A stretch of 33,513 nucleotides of DNA from Catenaria anguillulae PL171 (lineage: Eukaryota > Blastocladiomycota > Blastocladiomycetes > Blastocladiales > Catenariaceae), in assembly GCA_002102555.1 (NCBI GenBank), contig MCFL01000267.1, positions 1 through 33,513 of the forward strand, in the 5' to 3' direction. How positions within the stretch are numbered: the first letter of the stretch is position 1; each line of letters opens with the position of its first letter. Both the position numbers and the translations under genes were made by a program. Shown here in pieces: positions 9,781 through 20,413 of this stretch. A model generated the notes under the pieces. The model searched no databases. It was given only the letters and a program-made list of their open reading frames with translations, and was not told where the DNA came from.

Positions 9781-9852
9781 TGGAGCTTGCGGGGTTCGAA
9801 CCCGCGGCTTCTCGCATGCAAAGCGAGCACTCTACCACTGAGTTAAAGCCCC
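9781..9852 (-). tRNA. tRNA-Ala (anticodon TGC)
   Basis: The reverse strand folds as a complete 72-nt cloverleaf without CCA and without an intron. The acceptor stem pairs GGGGCTT with AAGCTCC (one G-U), with A as discriminator. The anticodon stem CTCGC/GCGAG closes the loop TTTGCAT, giving anticodon TGC for alanine. The T arm contains GGTTCGAACCC, which also serves as the internal B box, and the D arm carries the A-box region (AACTCAGTGG). No T4 stretch follows immediately; the first on the transcribed strand is about 61 nt downstream (9716-9719). Confidence 0.95.
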
Positions 9853-10229
9853 TTGAACACCCAATTCCGCCATGTCTTATGGCCCGGCGGCCTTAATGAA
9901 CGTCGAAAATGGGCAAGATGACTGCACTTGCCCCTGCTGGTTGTCGCGCTGGTGCAACTCTTTGGGCACCTGAATTGAGGTTTCCAATGATTTGGACAAG
10001 CGAGGGAGCGTGTGAGATACTGGTTTGCTTTGGCGCCCCAACACCCTCAAGACACAGTGGAGCAGCGATGTGGACGGAAATGGTAAGAATCAATAATTGA
10101 ATACATAGAGAGACACTCTGTCGAAGCGAAATCAAGCGCGGGACTGAGGAGAAAACAAAAAAAAGAGCCGGAAAGAGTACAGTTTGGTGGAAAGCACACA
10201 CTCGAAAGAATCACATATCCACACCGAAC
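9853..10229. other. Intergenic 3' flank of SMC6
   Basis: This stretch lies between the tRNA gene and the SMC6 stop codon and should hold the SMC6 polyadenylation region. No further gene was seen. Confidence 0.5.
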
Positions 10230-13200
10230 TTACACATTGTTTCGCTCTGGTGCGTCCAAGAACACAATGGAAATGTCTGGATCGTCATTCTCTTGCAAGT
10301 TACTAGTGAAGCGAAACAGAGGGACATGTGAGTGGACGGTGAAATGTGCAGGCGAGAAACAAGGCAGGTGCGCAACGTACGAAATGCTCAATGGTGTGAT
10401 AAACATAAACTGCGAGTCTCCCTTCTTTGCGGCATCAATGAGAAGCTCCATGGTGACCCGACTGGAGAAAAGAAAACATGTCAGCCGACATTCTCAAGTG
10501 AATCGAGCAGCTGGAAAAAAAAACAGTAAACGCACCGATTGACCTCATCCATGTACACATCAAACTCGTCAAGAGCCCGAATTGGTGTCGGCATGGCATC
10601 CCACAAGGCAAGCAGCAAGCACACGGTACTGAACGACTTTTCTCCTCCGGAATACGTGCGCATGGATCGGTCGGCATTAGAATCCAACTTGTTTGCCGTA
10701 ATGTGCAACAAACCCTTGTCATGGTCAAACTTGAGCTCGCCCACAAACCCGCGCTTGGCCATGCGCATCCTGAATGCTGCACCCGCCTTGACCGACAAGT
10801 GGTTGACGAGATGGGAAAAGCGGGCTGCGCGATCCGACACAGTCTCGCGCAGCTTGTTGACGAGCAAGTTCAAATCATGGTGCTCGGTCTTTGCCTGCTC
10901 GTGCTTTGCCTTTGCCTCTTCGTACAGCCGTTCGGCCATGTCATAGTCAAGGCCGCGGTTGCGCGCAGTGATTTGCTCGAGAACACGGACCCCGTGCTCG
11001 CGCGCGTGGTCAATCTCCTCGCGCGTGCGAATAGTGCTGGGCCGCACAACCGACTCGGCCAAGAGCGTTGCAAGTGCTTGATCGAGAATGTTTTGCTGTT
11101 CTTGGCGCTGGTCGTCAACAGCAGTGCGCATCTGTTCGTGCTTTTGTACTGTCGCCACCCAATGCTCGACACGCCCCTGCAGCACTCGCACAGCCCGCTC
11201 GGCCTCCCGAATGCGCTGTTGACGCTGCGCCTGGTAGTTCTTTTGCTGGTCGCGCATGTTACGCAGCTCGCGCACGCGGGCCTCCATGGCTTCCACCTCG
11301 GCCGTTGCCGCATCGCTGGCCGCATGTGCTGCCGGAAGTTGCGCCGCGTACTGGGCAAGCTGCTGCTCGAGCTCGTCAATTTGCATCATGATGGACGCCA
11401 CCTCGACGGGCTCTTCGGCACGCAGCGACTCTTCGAGCTTGGCTATGTCGCGTTGCAGCGGACGCACGCTGCGATCGGCCACGGCACGCTCGTGGTTGAT
11501 TTGCTGCATGTTGCGCCCCAAGTTGTCGAGCTCAGCGCGTGCTTGAGCGAGCTCGTGTGCAACTTGTGCGTGGACTTGTTTCTTTTCGGTAATCGACTGG
11601 CGCAGTTGGTCCATGTTGACCGACCCAGAGTGCGCGCCCGTGATCCCAAAGGGGCACATGCGGTCGTTGCGCCAAATGGGCCCTGCTTGCATTGCGAGCC
11701 CGCCATGTTTATTGCCGACACGATACCCGTTGGGCAAAAATACACCGACCGAGTTGGGTGGCCACCCGTTGCGCGTGACTTGCTCGGCGTCTTTGCGGTT
11801 TTCAATCAAGATGCGCTGCTCAATCTGCTGGTTGACGCACAGCACGCGCTGTACAACCGGGTGGGTGATTTCGAGCGTGTCGAGCGACGTAAGAAACCGC
11901 GAGTCGGGCAAGTATCCGCGCAAGTCGAGTCGCGCGCGCATGTCGGTGATGATGATGCGCGAATCGCGCTGGTGGAATTGCGCAAATAATTGCTGCAACA
12001 CGGCCCGGTCCTCCTTACAACTGACGACGAAGTCCTTCATGCCCATGCCAATGTTGGCACGCAAGTAGTTCAACCACCGGTCGTGGTACTCGGGCTTGGG
12101 CTTGACGTAGCGCCCCAGCGGGCCCAACGGCTGCTCGCCGCGCCACTGCGTCCGCCCGATCGCATCAATCAACTGGGCCATGTTGGGGCCCCACAGGTTC
12201 AACTTGTTGCTTGCCGCTTGCTGCATGTTGACCAACAAGCTCTCAGCCTGGCGAATCTCGCCACCAATGGCCTGATCCTTGCGCACGAGCTCGTCCACTT
12301 TGGCTACCAAGTCTGGCCGCTGCCGCTGCAGCTCCTCGGCCTGTGCATCCAACTCGACAATCCGAGCACCCAACGCATCCAGCTGGTGCTTGAGCTGTGC
12401 CAAGTGTGCTTGCTTGCGCGCGCGCTCCTCTTGTCCCTCGCCCGACTCGCGCCGCTCCACCTCGGCCAAAGTGGCCCTTGCCTCTTGCAACTTGTGGCGC
12501 GTGCGTTCTTGCTCGGCCTCGATCGTCTTGATTTCGCGTACGGCGTGCGTGCGCTGCGTGCGCAACGGGCCCAATGCCTGCTGTGCCTGGTCAAGGGCCG
12601 CAGCGTCAAACCCGACATTGGCATCTGCACGTGCTTGCTCGAGCTGGTCCACGGCCGCTTGCACTTGGACTTGTTCGTTGGCCAACCGTTCCTGCGCCTC
12701 AGCCACCAGGTCGGCCTCTTGAGCGACCCTGGCCGTGAGCTGATCCAGGGTTTGCTCCATTTGCGCAACCAAGCACCATTCGCCCTCCGTCTCCAACTTG
12801 CGCAAATCTTCTTCAAGCGCGCGAGCGTGCTTGAACTCGGCAAACACGCGCTTGGCCTCTGCGCGCTTGTCCTTGAGCGTATCGATCGAGTCGTTGATGA
12901 GCAAGAGCTTGGCGCACAGGGCCTTGAGCTCGTCGCCGATTTGCGCATACGTTACGTTGGTTTGGGTAATGTCTGCACCCTGCGCGAAAAACTTGTACAG
13001 GTCCGAGTCCTTGACGTTCATGAGAAACTCCTTTGCTGCGTCTTGAGTGAGGAACGTGAGCGAGTTGTCGGTCATGATGTTGAAGTGGTCCGTGATGGCC
13101 GAAAGCTCAGACCGGCGTTTGGTGACTTCGACATTGTTAGCGGCGCGGATCGAGTAGGTAGATGCGCCCGATTGGCCAATGCGTCGGGTGATGATGATGG

Positions 13201-13806
13201 TGTGTCCGTACACGTCGGGCTTGTAGGCATCGTGCCCTTCGTTGGCCAGCTTGATGGTGATGGAACAGAACGATTTGCCGTCTTGGATCAGGCCCGTGAT
13301 GCGTTGGCCACGGCCAGTGTTTGTGGCGCGGGCACCCAGGCCGATCATGAGTGAAGCGAGGACCGCGGATTTGCCTGATCCATCTGTAATTTGGCCGAGT
13401 CGAGCTGTGAGTGATGCATTTGGAGTCTCAAGGGACCAATTCAGAAGAAAGCCGTACTGGCGCCGTTCAAAAAGTTGATTTTTGGGATAAACTGGACCGT
13501 CAAGTTGTCGTGGGTGAGGAAATTGACCAAGTTTGCCTCACGAATGATGCCCGCGAGCTGCGAGCCGGCGCCCGTGTGCTCGGTGCCCTGTTGTTGAGTG
13601 GCCGACGAGAGGGCGGCGCGCTGGTTTTTGCGGACGCGGCGGGTGGTTGTAGCTGGAGTGCCGTTGCCATTGGCCGAGGCAGAAGAAGAGGATTGTGAGG
13701 GAGTTGGCGGAGGCAGAGACTGGCGCAGGTCGTGGCCATCGTCGTCTTGAGTGCGCCGGCGTCGTCGGCCAGAGGGGGTGGCTGCTCCGTCCGGGGAGGT
13801 GGTCAT
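10230..13806 (-). CDS. SMC6: SMC6, structural maintenance of chromosomes protein 6
   Basis: SMC6 pairs with SMC5 in the nuclear SMC5/6 complex, which acts in recombination repair and resolution of replication intermediates. Four exons (13806-13458, 13383-10536, 10461-10381, 10302-10230) joined by GT-AG introns of 74, 74 and 78 nt give 1116 residues, the usual family length. The N-terminus is basic (GRRRRR), then NFLTHDNLTVQF leads to the Walker A motif GANGSGKS (about 115-122), which is created by splicing intron 1. Long coiled coils flank a hinge at about residues 500-700. The C-terminus has the ABC signature YSGGEKS (about 1027-1033) and Walker B IRALDEFDVYMDEVNRR (about 1051-1067), the latter completed by splicing intron 2. 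The last residues, SIVFLDAPER, come from exon 4. It is transcribed divergently from YIF1. The exon model keeps phase throughout. Confidence 0.95.
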
Positions 13807-14101
13807 TGTTGGTATTTTTTATTGCCGCAAGTCAGAGACCCAAGAAAGTAATCAATCCATGGATTTTTTTCATCATTTTAGTCAAGCAATGATTCATACG
13901 AATCAGCGTGAGACGAGTGGGTGGGAACAAGGGCAGATCGGGGTGCACTCCTTCCATACGGCTTCTGCGAATCTTCTTGACTCTTTCCACGCCTCGCCCA
14001 CCCACTGATCTGAACTGATCTGATCTAAAGTAGTATGTCCATAAGTATTGCCACGTGTATACGTAACGAATTGAATTCCATAACGCCATCTATACACCAC
14101 C
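13807..14101. promoter_or_regulatory. Divergent promoter region between SMC6 and YIF1
   Basis: The 295 bp between the two ATGs must serve both genes. It is AT-richer than the coding DNA on either side. No TATA box at a typical distance or known factor site could be named. Confidence 0.4.
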
Positions 14102-14779
14102 ATGTACCAACAGCCACCGCCAGGAATTCCACAGGGGTACCGCCCCGCCTCCATGCCGCCCGCCCCGGCCACCGCCGCTGCGCCCTCGCCCCCGCCGCTC
14201 GTCCACCCGGTCCCTGTCCCGGCCTCTCGTACTGCCCAGCAGGCTGCTCAGCAGGCCCAGTCCCAGCCGCAGAACCAATCCTACACTCCAATTGCTACAC
14301 CGGGACCATCGGCCGCATCTGGATCCATGTCCTCTGCCACCGCCACCGCCGCCCATCCGTACATGTCTGGCCACATGGCGCCCTCGCCTGCTCCGTCCGT
14401 CACCTCGTCCATGACGGGCGGCACGGGCACACCGGCCCCACCCGTCTATATGCCTGCCGGCTACCAAAACCAGTACCAAGCTCCCTCGCAAGTCCGTGCT
14501 CAGCAACAACCCGCAGCCAACACCAACCCATTTGCATCTGCTGGCTACGCGCCCATTCAACCCCAGCAGCAACACCCATGGCAACCCACCCCGCCCGCAT
14601 CGTCCATGACGCCCGCTTCGGGATCCATGATGGGCTCTGGCTATGGTCTTGCCGGCTACGCCCCCGTCCCCGTCCCAACTCACGTCACGGGCGGATCCGT
14701 TGGTGGCGCACGCGCAGCGTCGCCGGCCATGTCGTCGCATTTCGGATCAACAATGTCCATGCCCGCGGCGGTCAATGTA

Positions 14780-14813
<34 letters not shown>

Positions 14814-16175
14814 TCTCCGGCTCGCCTGCTGGATCTGCGTCGCACATGGGATCCATGATGTCCATGGGGAGCGGGTTTGGGCAACAGCAGCAAGGGTATA
14901 CCCAGCAGCAACAGCAAAGTCAGCAATATGGGCAGTCATATGGCCAGTCCATGCAACAGCAACAACAGCAGGGTGGTCAGCAATTCACGCAAAACCTTGC
15001 TCAAGCGTTTGCACCTGCGTTTGGCGGATTTATCAACGATCCCGCCGCACAAATCGGACTGCAATTGGGATCCAAGGCCATGCACGCCGGCCAAGAATAT
15101 GTCAACCAAAATGTACGCCTTCTTCCTCTTGTACCATTCCTATCCATGCGACACGGATGCTGACGCCTGTGTATGAACTACGGATAACAACTGGATAGCT
15201 CGGCCGCTACGTCAATGTACCGCATCTCAAGTACTACTTTAACGTGTCCAACTCGTACGTCCTCAACAAGCTGCGTCTTGTCCTGTTTCCCTTTCGCCAA
15301 TCTGTACGTTTTCATTATTATGTCTTCCCCTCTTGCTTCTCTCTGTTCATTCACCCCATTCACTCTGCCTCGCGTTCGGACCAATCAAAAAACAGCACTG
15401 GCACCGCACCATCATCAACGCGCCCACGGCCACGCCCGCCTACCCATCCCCACACATGCCCCACAACCCCTATGCGCCACAACCCATGGCCACGGCAACG
15501 CCCCAACCTTCGGGCACCCCCGGCGGCTCGCTGACGTATCGGCCGCCACGCGAAGACCTGCTCTCCCCCGACCTGTACATTCCCGTGATGGCCTTTGTGA
15601 CCTATGTGCTGCTGATTGGCTACGAGCTAGGCATGCGCAACAAGTTTCACCCGCGCGAGCTCGGCATGACCGCCTCAACGGCTTTCTTTCTGGTATTGCT
15701 CGAGATCTTGCTCGTCAAGCTTGGGTGTTACTTGTTTTCAGTGACGCCGGGCGCGCCCATGCTTGACTTGGTGGCGTATGCTGGGTACAAATTTGTGGGC
15801 ATCATCGCAGTGACGCTGGCGGCCATGGTGTTGCCGAGCTGGGGGTTTTGGGCGACGTTGGGATACATGAGCTTGGCCACGGGGTTTTTCGCGTTGCGCA
15901 GCATGAAGTACATTGTGATTCCTGAGAGCTTGCTGGTGAGTGCGGGCACGGGGCATATTCCACAGCGTAAGCGCAGGTTGAATTTTTTGGTGGCCGTGGT
16001 TGCCGTGCAGGTGGCGGTCATGTGGGTGTTGGTGCCGTGGGCGGGAACGGCAAGTGGGGCAAAGCGCAATGGTGGGTTTGTTGGAGATGCCGGTGGACTG
16101 GATGGCGGGGCCGCCAGTGAGGGGATCGTGGGAGATGGAGCGAGTGGGTTGGTGAGAAGGAGTGCTTGGTTCTGA
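14102..16175 (+). CDS. YIF1: YIF1, Yip1-interacting membrane protein of ER-Golgi traffic
   Basis: Yif1 is an integral membrane partner of Yip1 and Ypt/Rab GTPases in COPII and Golgi traffic. Exons 14102-15112, 15199-15303 and 15396-16175 are joined by phase-0 GT-AG introns of 86 and 92 nt and give 631 residues. The family core starts near residue 310 with DPAAQIGLQLGSKAM and EYVNQN. Exon 2 then reads GRYVNVPHLKYYFNV and NSYVLNKLRLVLFPF, a strong Yif1 match. Exon 3 supplies five predicted membrane helices at about residues 433-451, 463-485, 494-518, 522-540 and 567-587. The first ~300 residues are an unusually long Pro/Gln/Ser-rich cytosolic extension with poly-Q tracts; typical Yif1 proteins have about 300-350 residues in total. 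The ATG at 14102 opens this extension; no later start is favoured by the sequence. Confidence 0.92.
14778..14814 (+). repeat. CAG/CAA microsatellite (poly-Gln) in YIF1
   Basis: An almost pure CAG run starting with CAA encodes about 12 glutamines in the N-terminal extension of YIF1. Further CAG/CAA clusters at about 14881-14980 encode shorter Q runs interspersed with Gly, Tyr and Ser. Confidence 0.85.
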
Positions 16176-16376
16176 GTTGTCTGTCAATGGTTGAATTGAA
16201 TTGTGCTGCTTTCTCGGCGTCATTCCCCTCTGTTTGTTGTTTCTTTCACAGTATACTCTTTCATCATACATACACGGTATCCACCGCTTTTGCATTTCTT
16301 GTTTCCCATCGTTCGCGTTCGTTTTCAGGCCATCTGTCTTTCGGCTCCGCGTCGCCCAACGTCGCCACTTTTCACT

Positions 16377-17165
16377 TTAACCCTTTAGCAGCCGTTGGAC
16401 CGCGCGGTCCAACCTGTTTTCGCGATCTTTCGCAATTCCTTTCTCCCCATACACAAATGCTAGACCCTTGACAGTCTGTACTACGATTCTTGAGGGGTAG
16501 CTTCGTCAATTTACTGATGGTAACACGGATTCAATCAAGCCAGTTTTGCGCAATAAAAAACGGAAAAAAAAAAACAAAACTGCCCAAACGCTAATCAACA
16601 TCGACAGTCTGCTGGCCCATTGCCCCCTGACATCAACTGGATTGGTCCGGAGGGGCTGGGAATTGATTTGAAAGAGCAAGAACAGATGAAAGTTTTTGAC
16701 GTGAAACTGCCGTAGTGTGGGCAGTTTGTGCCCAATCGTCGAGCCGAAAGCGCGAAACAGTCAACCGTCCCAATTCGCACATTTTTGGTCCGGATGGTGT
16801 CGGTGGTTTATCATGTATTGTGTGTACGGGGTCCAAAAATGAACATCCCTCCGGCGCTCGCGCACCAGGGAGCACTCGGCGACGTCAACCGGCACCACCC
16901 CATTGGCCACGCTGGCCACGGCCGCTCAACCCGGCAAACGAAGCGATGTTCATGTCATTGAGCAGATTTTCATTCAGGATTGTTGTCCAAGGTTAGTGAG
17001 AGAGGGTACTCAAGTGGATATGGCCGACCGGATCAGTGTCAGAGGCGGGTGATCGACAGGTCAGGAAACCTAACGCTAAGAAACTGATTGCGTGTTGTAA
17101 GTCGCAAAACGCGAACTTTAATTGGTTGGACCGACGCGTCCAACTCCCGGCTGCTAAAGGGTTAA
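16377..17165. mobile_element. TTAA-flanked non-autonomous DNA element, piggyBac-like ends
   Basis: The 781-bp interior (16381-17161) begins with CCCTTTAGCAGCCG and ends with its exact reverse complement, CGGCTGCTAAAGGG. TTAA lies immediately outside both ends (16377-16380 and 17162-17165), as expected for a TTAA target-site duplication. Just inside each end is a subterminal inverted motif beginning GTTGGAC and ending GTCCAAC. TTAA duplication with CCC-starting ends is the hallmark of piggyBac-superfamily transposons. No transposase-like reading frame is inside, so the element would be a MITE-like derivative mobilised in trans. The interior contains A-rich tracts (about 16553-16575). Superfamily assignment rests on the ends only. 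Confidence 0.8.
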
Positions 17166-17269
17166 CCAAAACTTGTCTCTCACTTCTAAACGCTCTCACG
17201 GCGCCAGAACTCAAGCAGAAGCCAAAGCCAAACACTGCAGTATCCTTCGGCAATTCCCTGATTATGTAT

Positions 17270-17537
17270 GTATGTCCCCGCTCGTGGCCGCGTGGATCGC
17301 GGGCAAGGAGGCCTGTGTACGAGGACGCAAACCTGGACTGCATGGGCTGCGTTGGCCGAGCTGTGCGCTTTCCCGTGGCTCTTGCGCGAATGGCTGCAAG
17401 TCGTGCGCATGGTCGACGTCATGTTTGGCATCAAGGACCCTTTCACGCCTGAACACACAGCCACCATGGCCACCTCGACCACACCATCGACTCAGCCATC
17501 GCCCGACTCCTTACCACCATCATGTCGCAAACCATGA
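17270..17537 (+). pseudogene. Fragment of the unknown duplicated gene family (copy A')
   Basis: Read in mixed frames, this stretch matches an internal part of the copy at 20414-22144: AAWIA followed by NLDCM, then WAALAELCAFPWLLREWLQ, then VRMVDVMFGIKD and ATMATST. The corresponding part of the other copy reads AAWIAAEEKNANLDRM, ADLRAFPWFSREWLQ, ARMIGVMFGVKD and ATMAISTN. At least one frame change is needed near 17310-17345, and similarity ends near 17480. It begins about 100 bp after the TTAA element. It is a broken piece, not a gene; the family function is unknown. Confidence 0.6.
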
Positions 17538-18913
17538 CCCTCAAGAATGTCTCGACCCGCATCAAGGTTGAGGTGCTGTTTGGCGCGCGCCCATTGACCC
17601 AGCTGTCGCCTCCACGACCCTTGGCATCCCTTGCCGCCAACCCGTCCAACGCAACCAACGCGGCGAAATGCGGCGACAATGTTGAAATGGCCTCGCGTTC
17701 GTCAACCCGCTCTGGGTCGCCCATGGACGTTGACCGGCCTCAAGGGCCGATTGCTGCGGCGGTCGTTGCCGCCACTCTGCCGGATGCAGCCGTTGGTGTG
17801 ACCAAAGAGACTCAATCGGCCACGGGCGCCGTTGGCGGGCAGTTGTCCATGGCCCTCATGACCATGCGCGACGCGGTCGCCTTGACGTTTGCCGAGATTG
17901 AGGACGAGGAGGAGCGTTGGACTGCGTTTCAAGAGTACTTGACCCATTGTATTCGAATCAACGCCAAGGGGACCGCCATTGTATTTGCCAACTATGTTGC
18001 CCGTCCAATTGCCTTCAAGTCCGACAGGGTGTCTCCTGGTCCATGATATGCCTCCGATCACAGATGCCAATTGGGAGGAATGGATGGATGCCGAGCTGGA
18101 TGCGGAAGATCGGAAAGTTATTGGCTGGTTGCGCTCGCTTGGTTAGATCGACTGGAAGTGGATTCATGTTGTACGAATGGCCGCCTTGTTGAGGTTGTGT
18201 CGTCCCGGGCGTCTGCTTTTGCCGCACCGGTTGCGATGCACACGGACGCGCGGATTCGGGGTCGAGACGGGCGTATTCTAAGTCATGTTCACGCTACACT
18301 CGAACACGCACGGGAGGATGTTGCAAAGGTGATGTTCGGCTATGACTGTCCGCCTGTTGGCTCCGATTGCGTTTCAGCGTTATTTGGTTGGGTCGAGGTG
18401 CATGGGCGCTCAACTGTGAGTGGCAATCAGGCGGATTTATTCTGGTACCTGGTCCATTCAACCAAACTCTTCCGCAGCCAAGGCTACTGATGTATTCCCA
18501 CACCCCCTCCCGCCAGTCACGACGTAACAAAAGAGCCCATCATTGCCAAGTACTCCTCCGATTTGCAACGTACCTCCGCCGCCATCGCGCACGCAGTCAA
18601 CGCCTCCTCATTGCATGTACTGCCCCAAGTGCGCCGTTGGCGTCATACGACTGATTCGTCACGCTCGTCATCCGAGATCAGTGACGAGTCGTTTGCGGCA
18701 TTTCTCACTGGGCGTGTGCTGGCAAGGACTCGCTCGCGGACCACATCCTCTTCAAATTCACCAACCATGGGGGCGACACTTGACGTCGAGCCCACTTTGC
18801 AGAAAGCAGTTGACGCACATCCAGCTTGCCTGGCAAGTGGTTCCGGATCATCAGTTGGGTGTGAGGAGCCTTTTCAGGTGAGGGCGAAGGATCAGGATGA
18901 TGTCGAGTGAGTG
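17522..18913 (+). pseudogene. Degenerate copy A of the unknown gene family
   Basis: The open part 17522-18046 contains GAVGGQLSMALMTMRDAVAL and FAEIEDEEERWTAFQEYLTH, almost identical in protein and DNA to the copy at 20414-22144. After about 18020 the frame changes several times, yet matching blocks continue in the right order. ITDANWEEWMDAELDAEDRK (about 18050-18115) corresponds to YTPDEWAAWIAAEE, ATLEHAREDVAKV and LFGWVEVHGRSTV (about 18295-18420) to the EWMREDVV and LFDWVEQHG region, and a Ser-rich end runs to the TGA-type stop at about 18908-18910. The last part is more divergent than the first. The first ~80 codons (17522-17765) are not similar to the other copy's N-terminus. I read this as a decayed paralog. 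Confidence 0.55.
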
Positions 18914-20413
18914 GAGGGAGAGATGTATATCATACCAACAGTTTTCTCGGCAAAGAGACAGGGTAGTATGTACGGGTGGTCGCTGAGTGTTCCAGCGCTA
19001 TGTTTGGCTTGAGTGAAGGGAATGCTTTTTCTGATTTTGCTTCGTCCTTGGGCCTTCAACCTTGTTTTTTAACCCTCAGTATTAACTATGGTTTTCCTCC
19101 TGTCGCGTATGGGGGGCAAATGCTTCCCTGTTTTCCTACATCTTTCGCATTTGTTTGACCACCCGCATCTCGACTTTGTCAAACATCTGCAATCTCTTGT
19201 TTCAATATCTGGTAGCGTTTATCGTTGTGATACTTTCGACGTTCACTTTCACACACAACCAGCCACTGACTCCCATCCCCATGATCTGGTCGGAACGCCC
19301 ACCTCATGTTCCCACAAACACAGGCAAGCACCATCATTGAAACGCAGCCAAAGGCAGACACTGCAAACAACCCACTGAGGCTGAACAACCTGCCATCCAA
19401 TCCAACTACTTCGCAACCCATTCATATCCCACAAATGGCTCGGTACGCACATAAATGTGAAGCTTGGCAGGCAAGTAGCTGCACTCAACACTGTCGGCGA
19501 CCGCTGAGCAGTAATTCGGACTGTACCAAGCCAAGGAGACAAGCCATGGGTCCATTCCCGATTGGGAGTAATTTATGGCGAACATGGTGCTTTTCGAACG
19601 GTTTCGGATGGATCGATTGTGATGCAGCTCAAGGGAAGAAGCAGTGACCGTCGTTGGACGCGATTCGAGAGGATGGCACGAGTGAATGAGCAGGGAAAGG
19701 GAGGTGCAAACACGAAAAAAAAACGCATGGATAGATTAGCAAGGTAAGAAAGGCCCGTGGTGTACCAATCTTGACAAGTGATTGATGGTGCATCGATCGT
19801 GAGTCGTGATGAGGAGTGTGGTGAAACTTGCTGTGTTTTCTTGGGTCATGTTGACGTCGGGTTGATGGAGGGCGGCGAGTTGTTACGTCTGGGATGGCCA
19901 AATGGTGAAGTATCAACGTCAGCAAAGCGGTTGCAAGGATTGCGCCAAGTTTCTAGTCGAGGCGGACCGATAGTGTTCTTGTGTGCACGGTCAGTGATTG
20001 ATTTCAAAGAGAAAGGGTCGCAGCAGGCAAGTGTTGGGTGGGATCACAAAGACGCGCGTTCAGTGTCGCGTCGGCCTTTTGACTGCACGTGCTCAAAGCA
20101 TGACGCACTTGACTAACATACATGAGGAGCAACGCGTTGCAATCTGCAGCTGTCCGTGCTCGTGTGGGTGGCGTTTTGGTTTGCAGTGAATGCAATGGGG
20201 ATGGAGCTGGAATCCGGATCCAAGGTCCAGGCCAAGCGTTCCAGTTGCAGTTGCAGCCCACGCCGGCCGTGACCAGTCCCAAGCATCATGATTAGGACGC
20301 CGATGTCGATGGCGACAGTAGTCAATTGGCCGCCGGGGGGTCAATAGTCGCTGGTCCACCGTGACTCTGTCATATGATACGAATACGAAAATCGACATTC
20401 ATCCCTTGCCAAC
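18914..20413. other. 1.5-kb intergenic stretch, no gene seen
   Basis: Only short frames without recognisable sequence occur on either strand. TTAACCC occurs at about 19067 but without a partner end. The last part, up to 20413, should hold the promoter of copy B. Confidence 0.5.

Noticed and set aside
10703-13354. Long open frames (428 and 454 codons) on the strand opposite SMC6
   Set aside because: They mirror the SMC6 coding frame and are Leu/Ala/Arg-rich without motifs. SMC6 on the other strand is complete.
13406-13457. Upstream CACAG acceptor as the main acceptor of SMC6 intron 1
   Set aside because: It keeps frame but spoils the Walker A motif. The acceptor ending at 13384 gives GANGSGKS and is clearly the productive one.
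14035-15198. 387-codon open frame overlapping YIF1 exon 1 on the same strand in another frame
   Set aside because: It is His/Arg/Ala-rich with no family match, whereas the other frame joins in phase to the Yif1 core.
19065-19085. TTAACCC motif as a possible second TTAA element end
   Set aside because: The following bases do not match the terminal repeat of the 16377-17165 element, and no inverted partner was found nearby.
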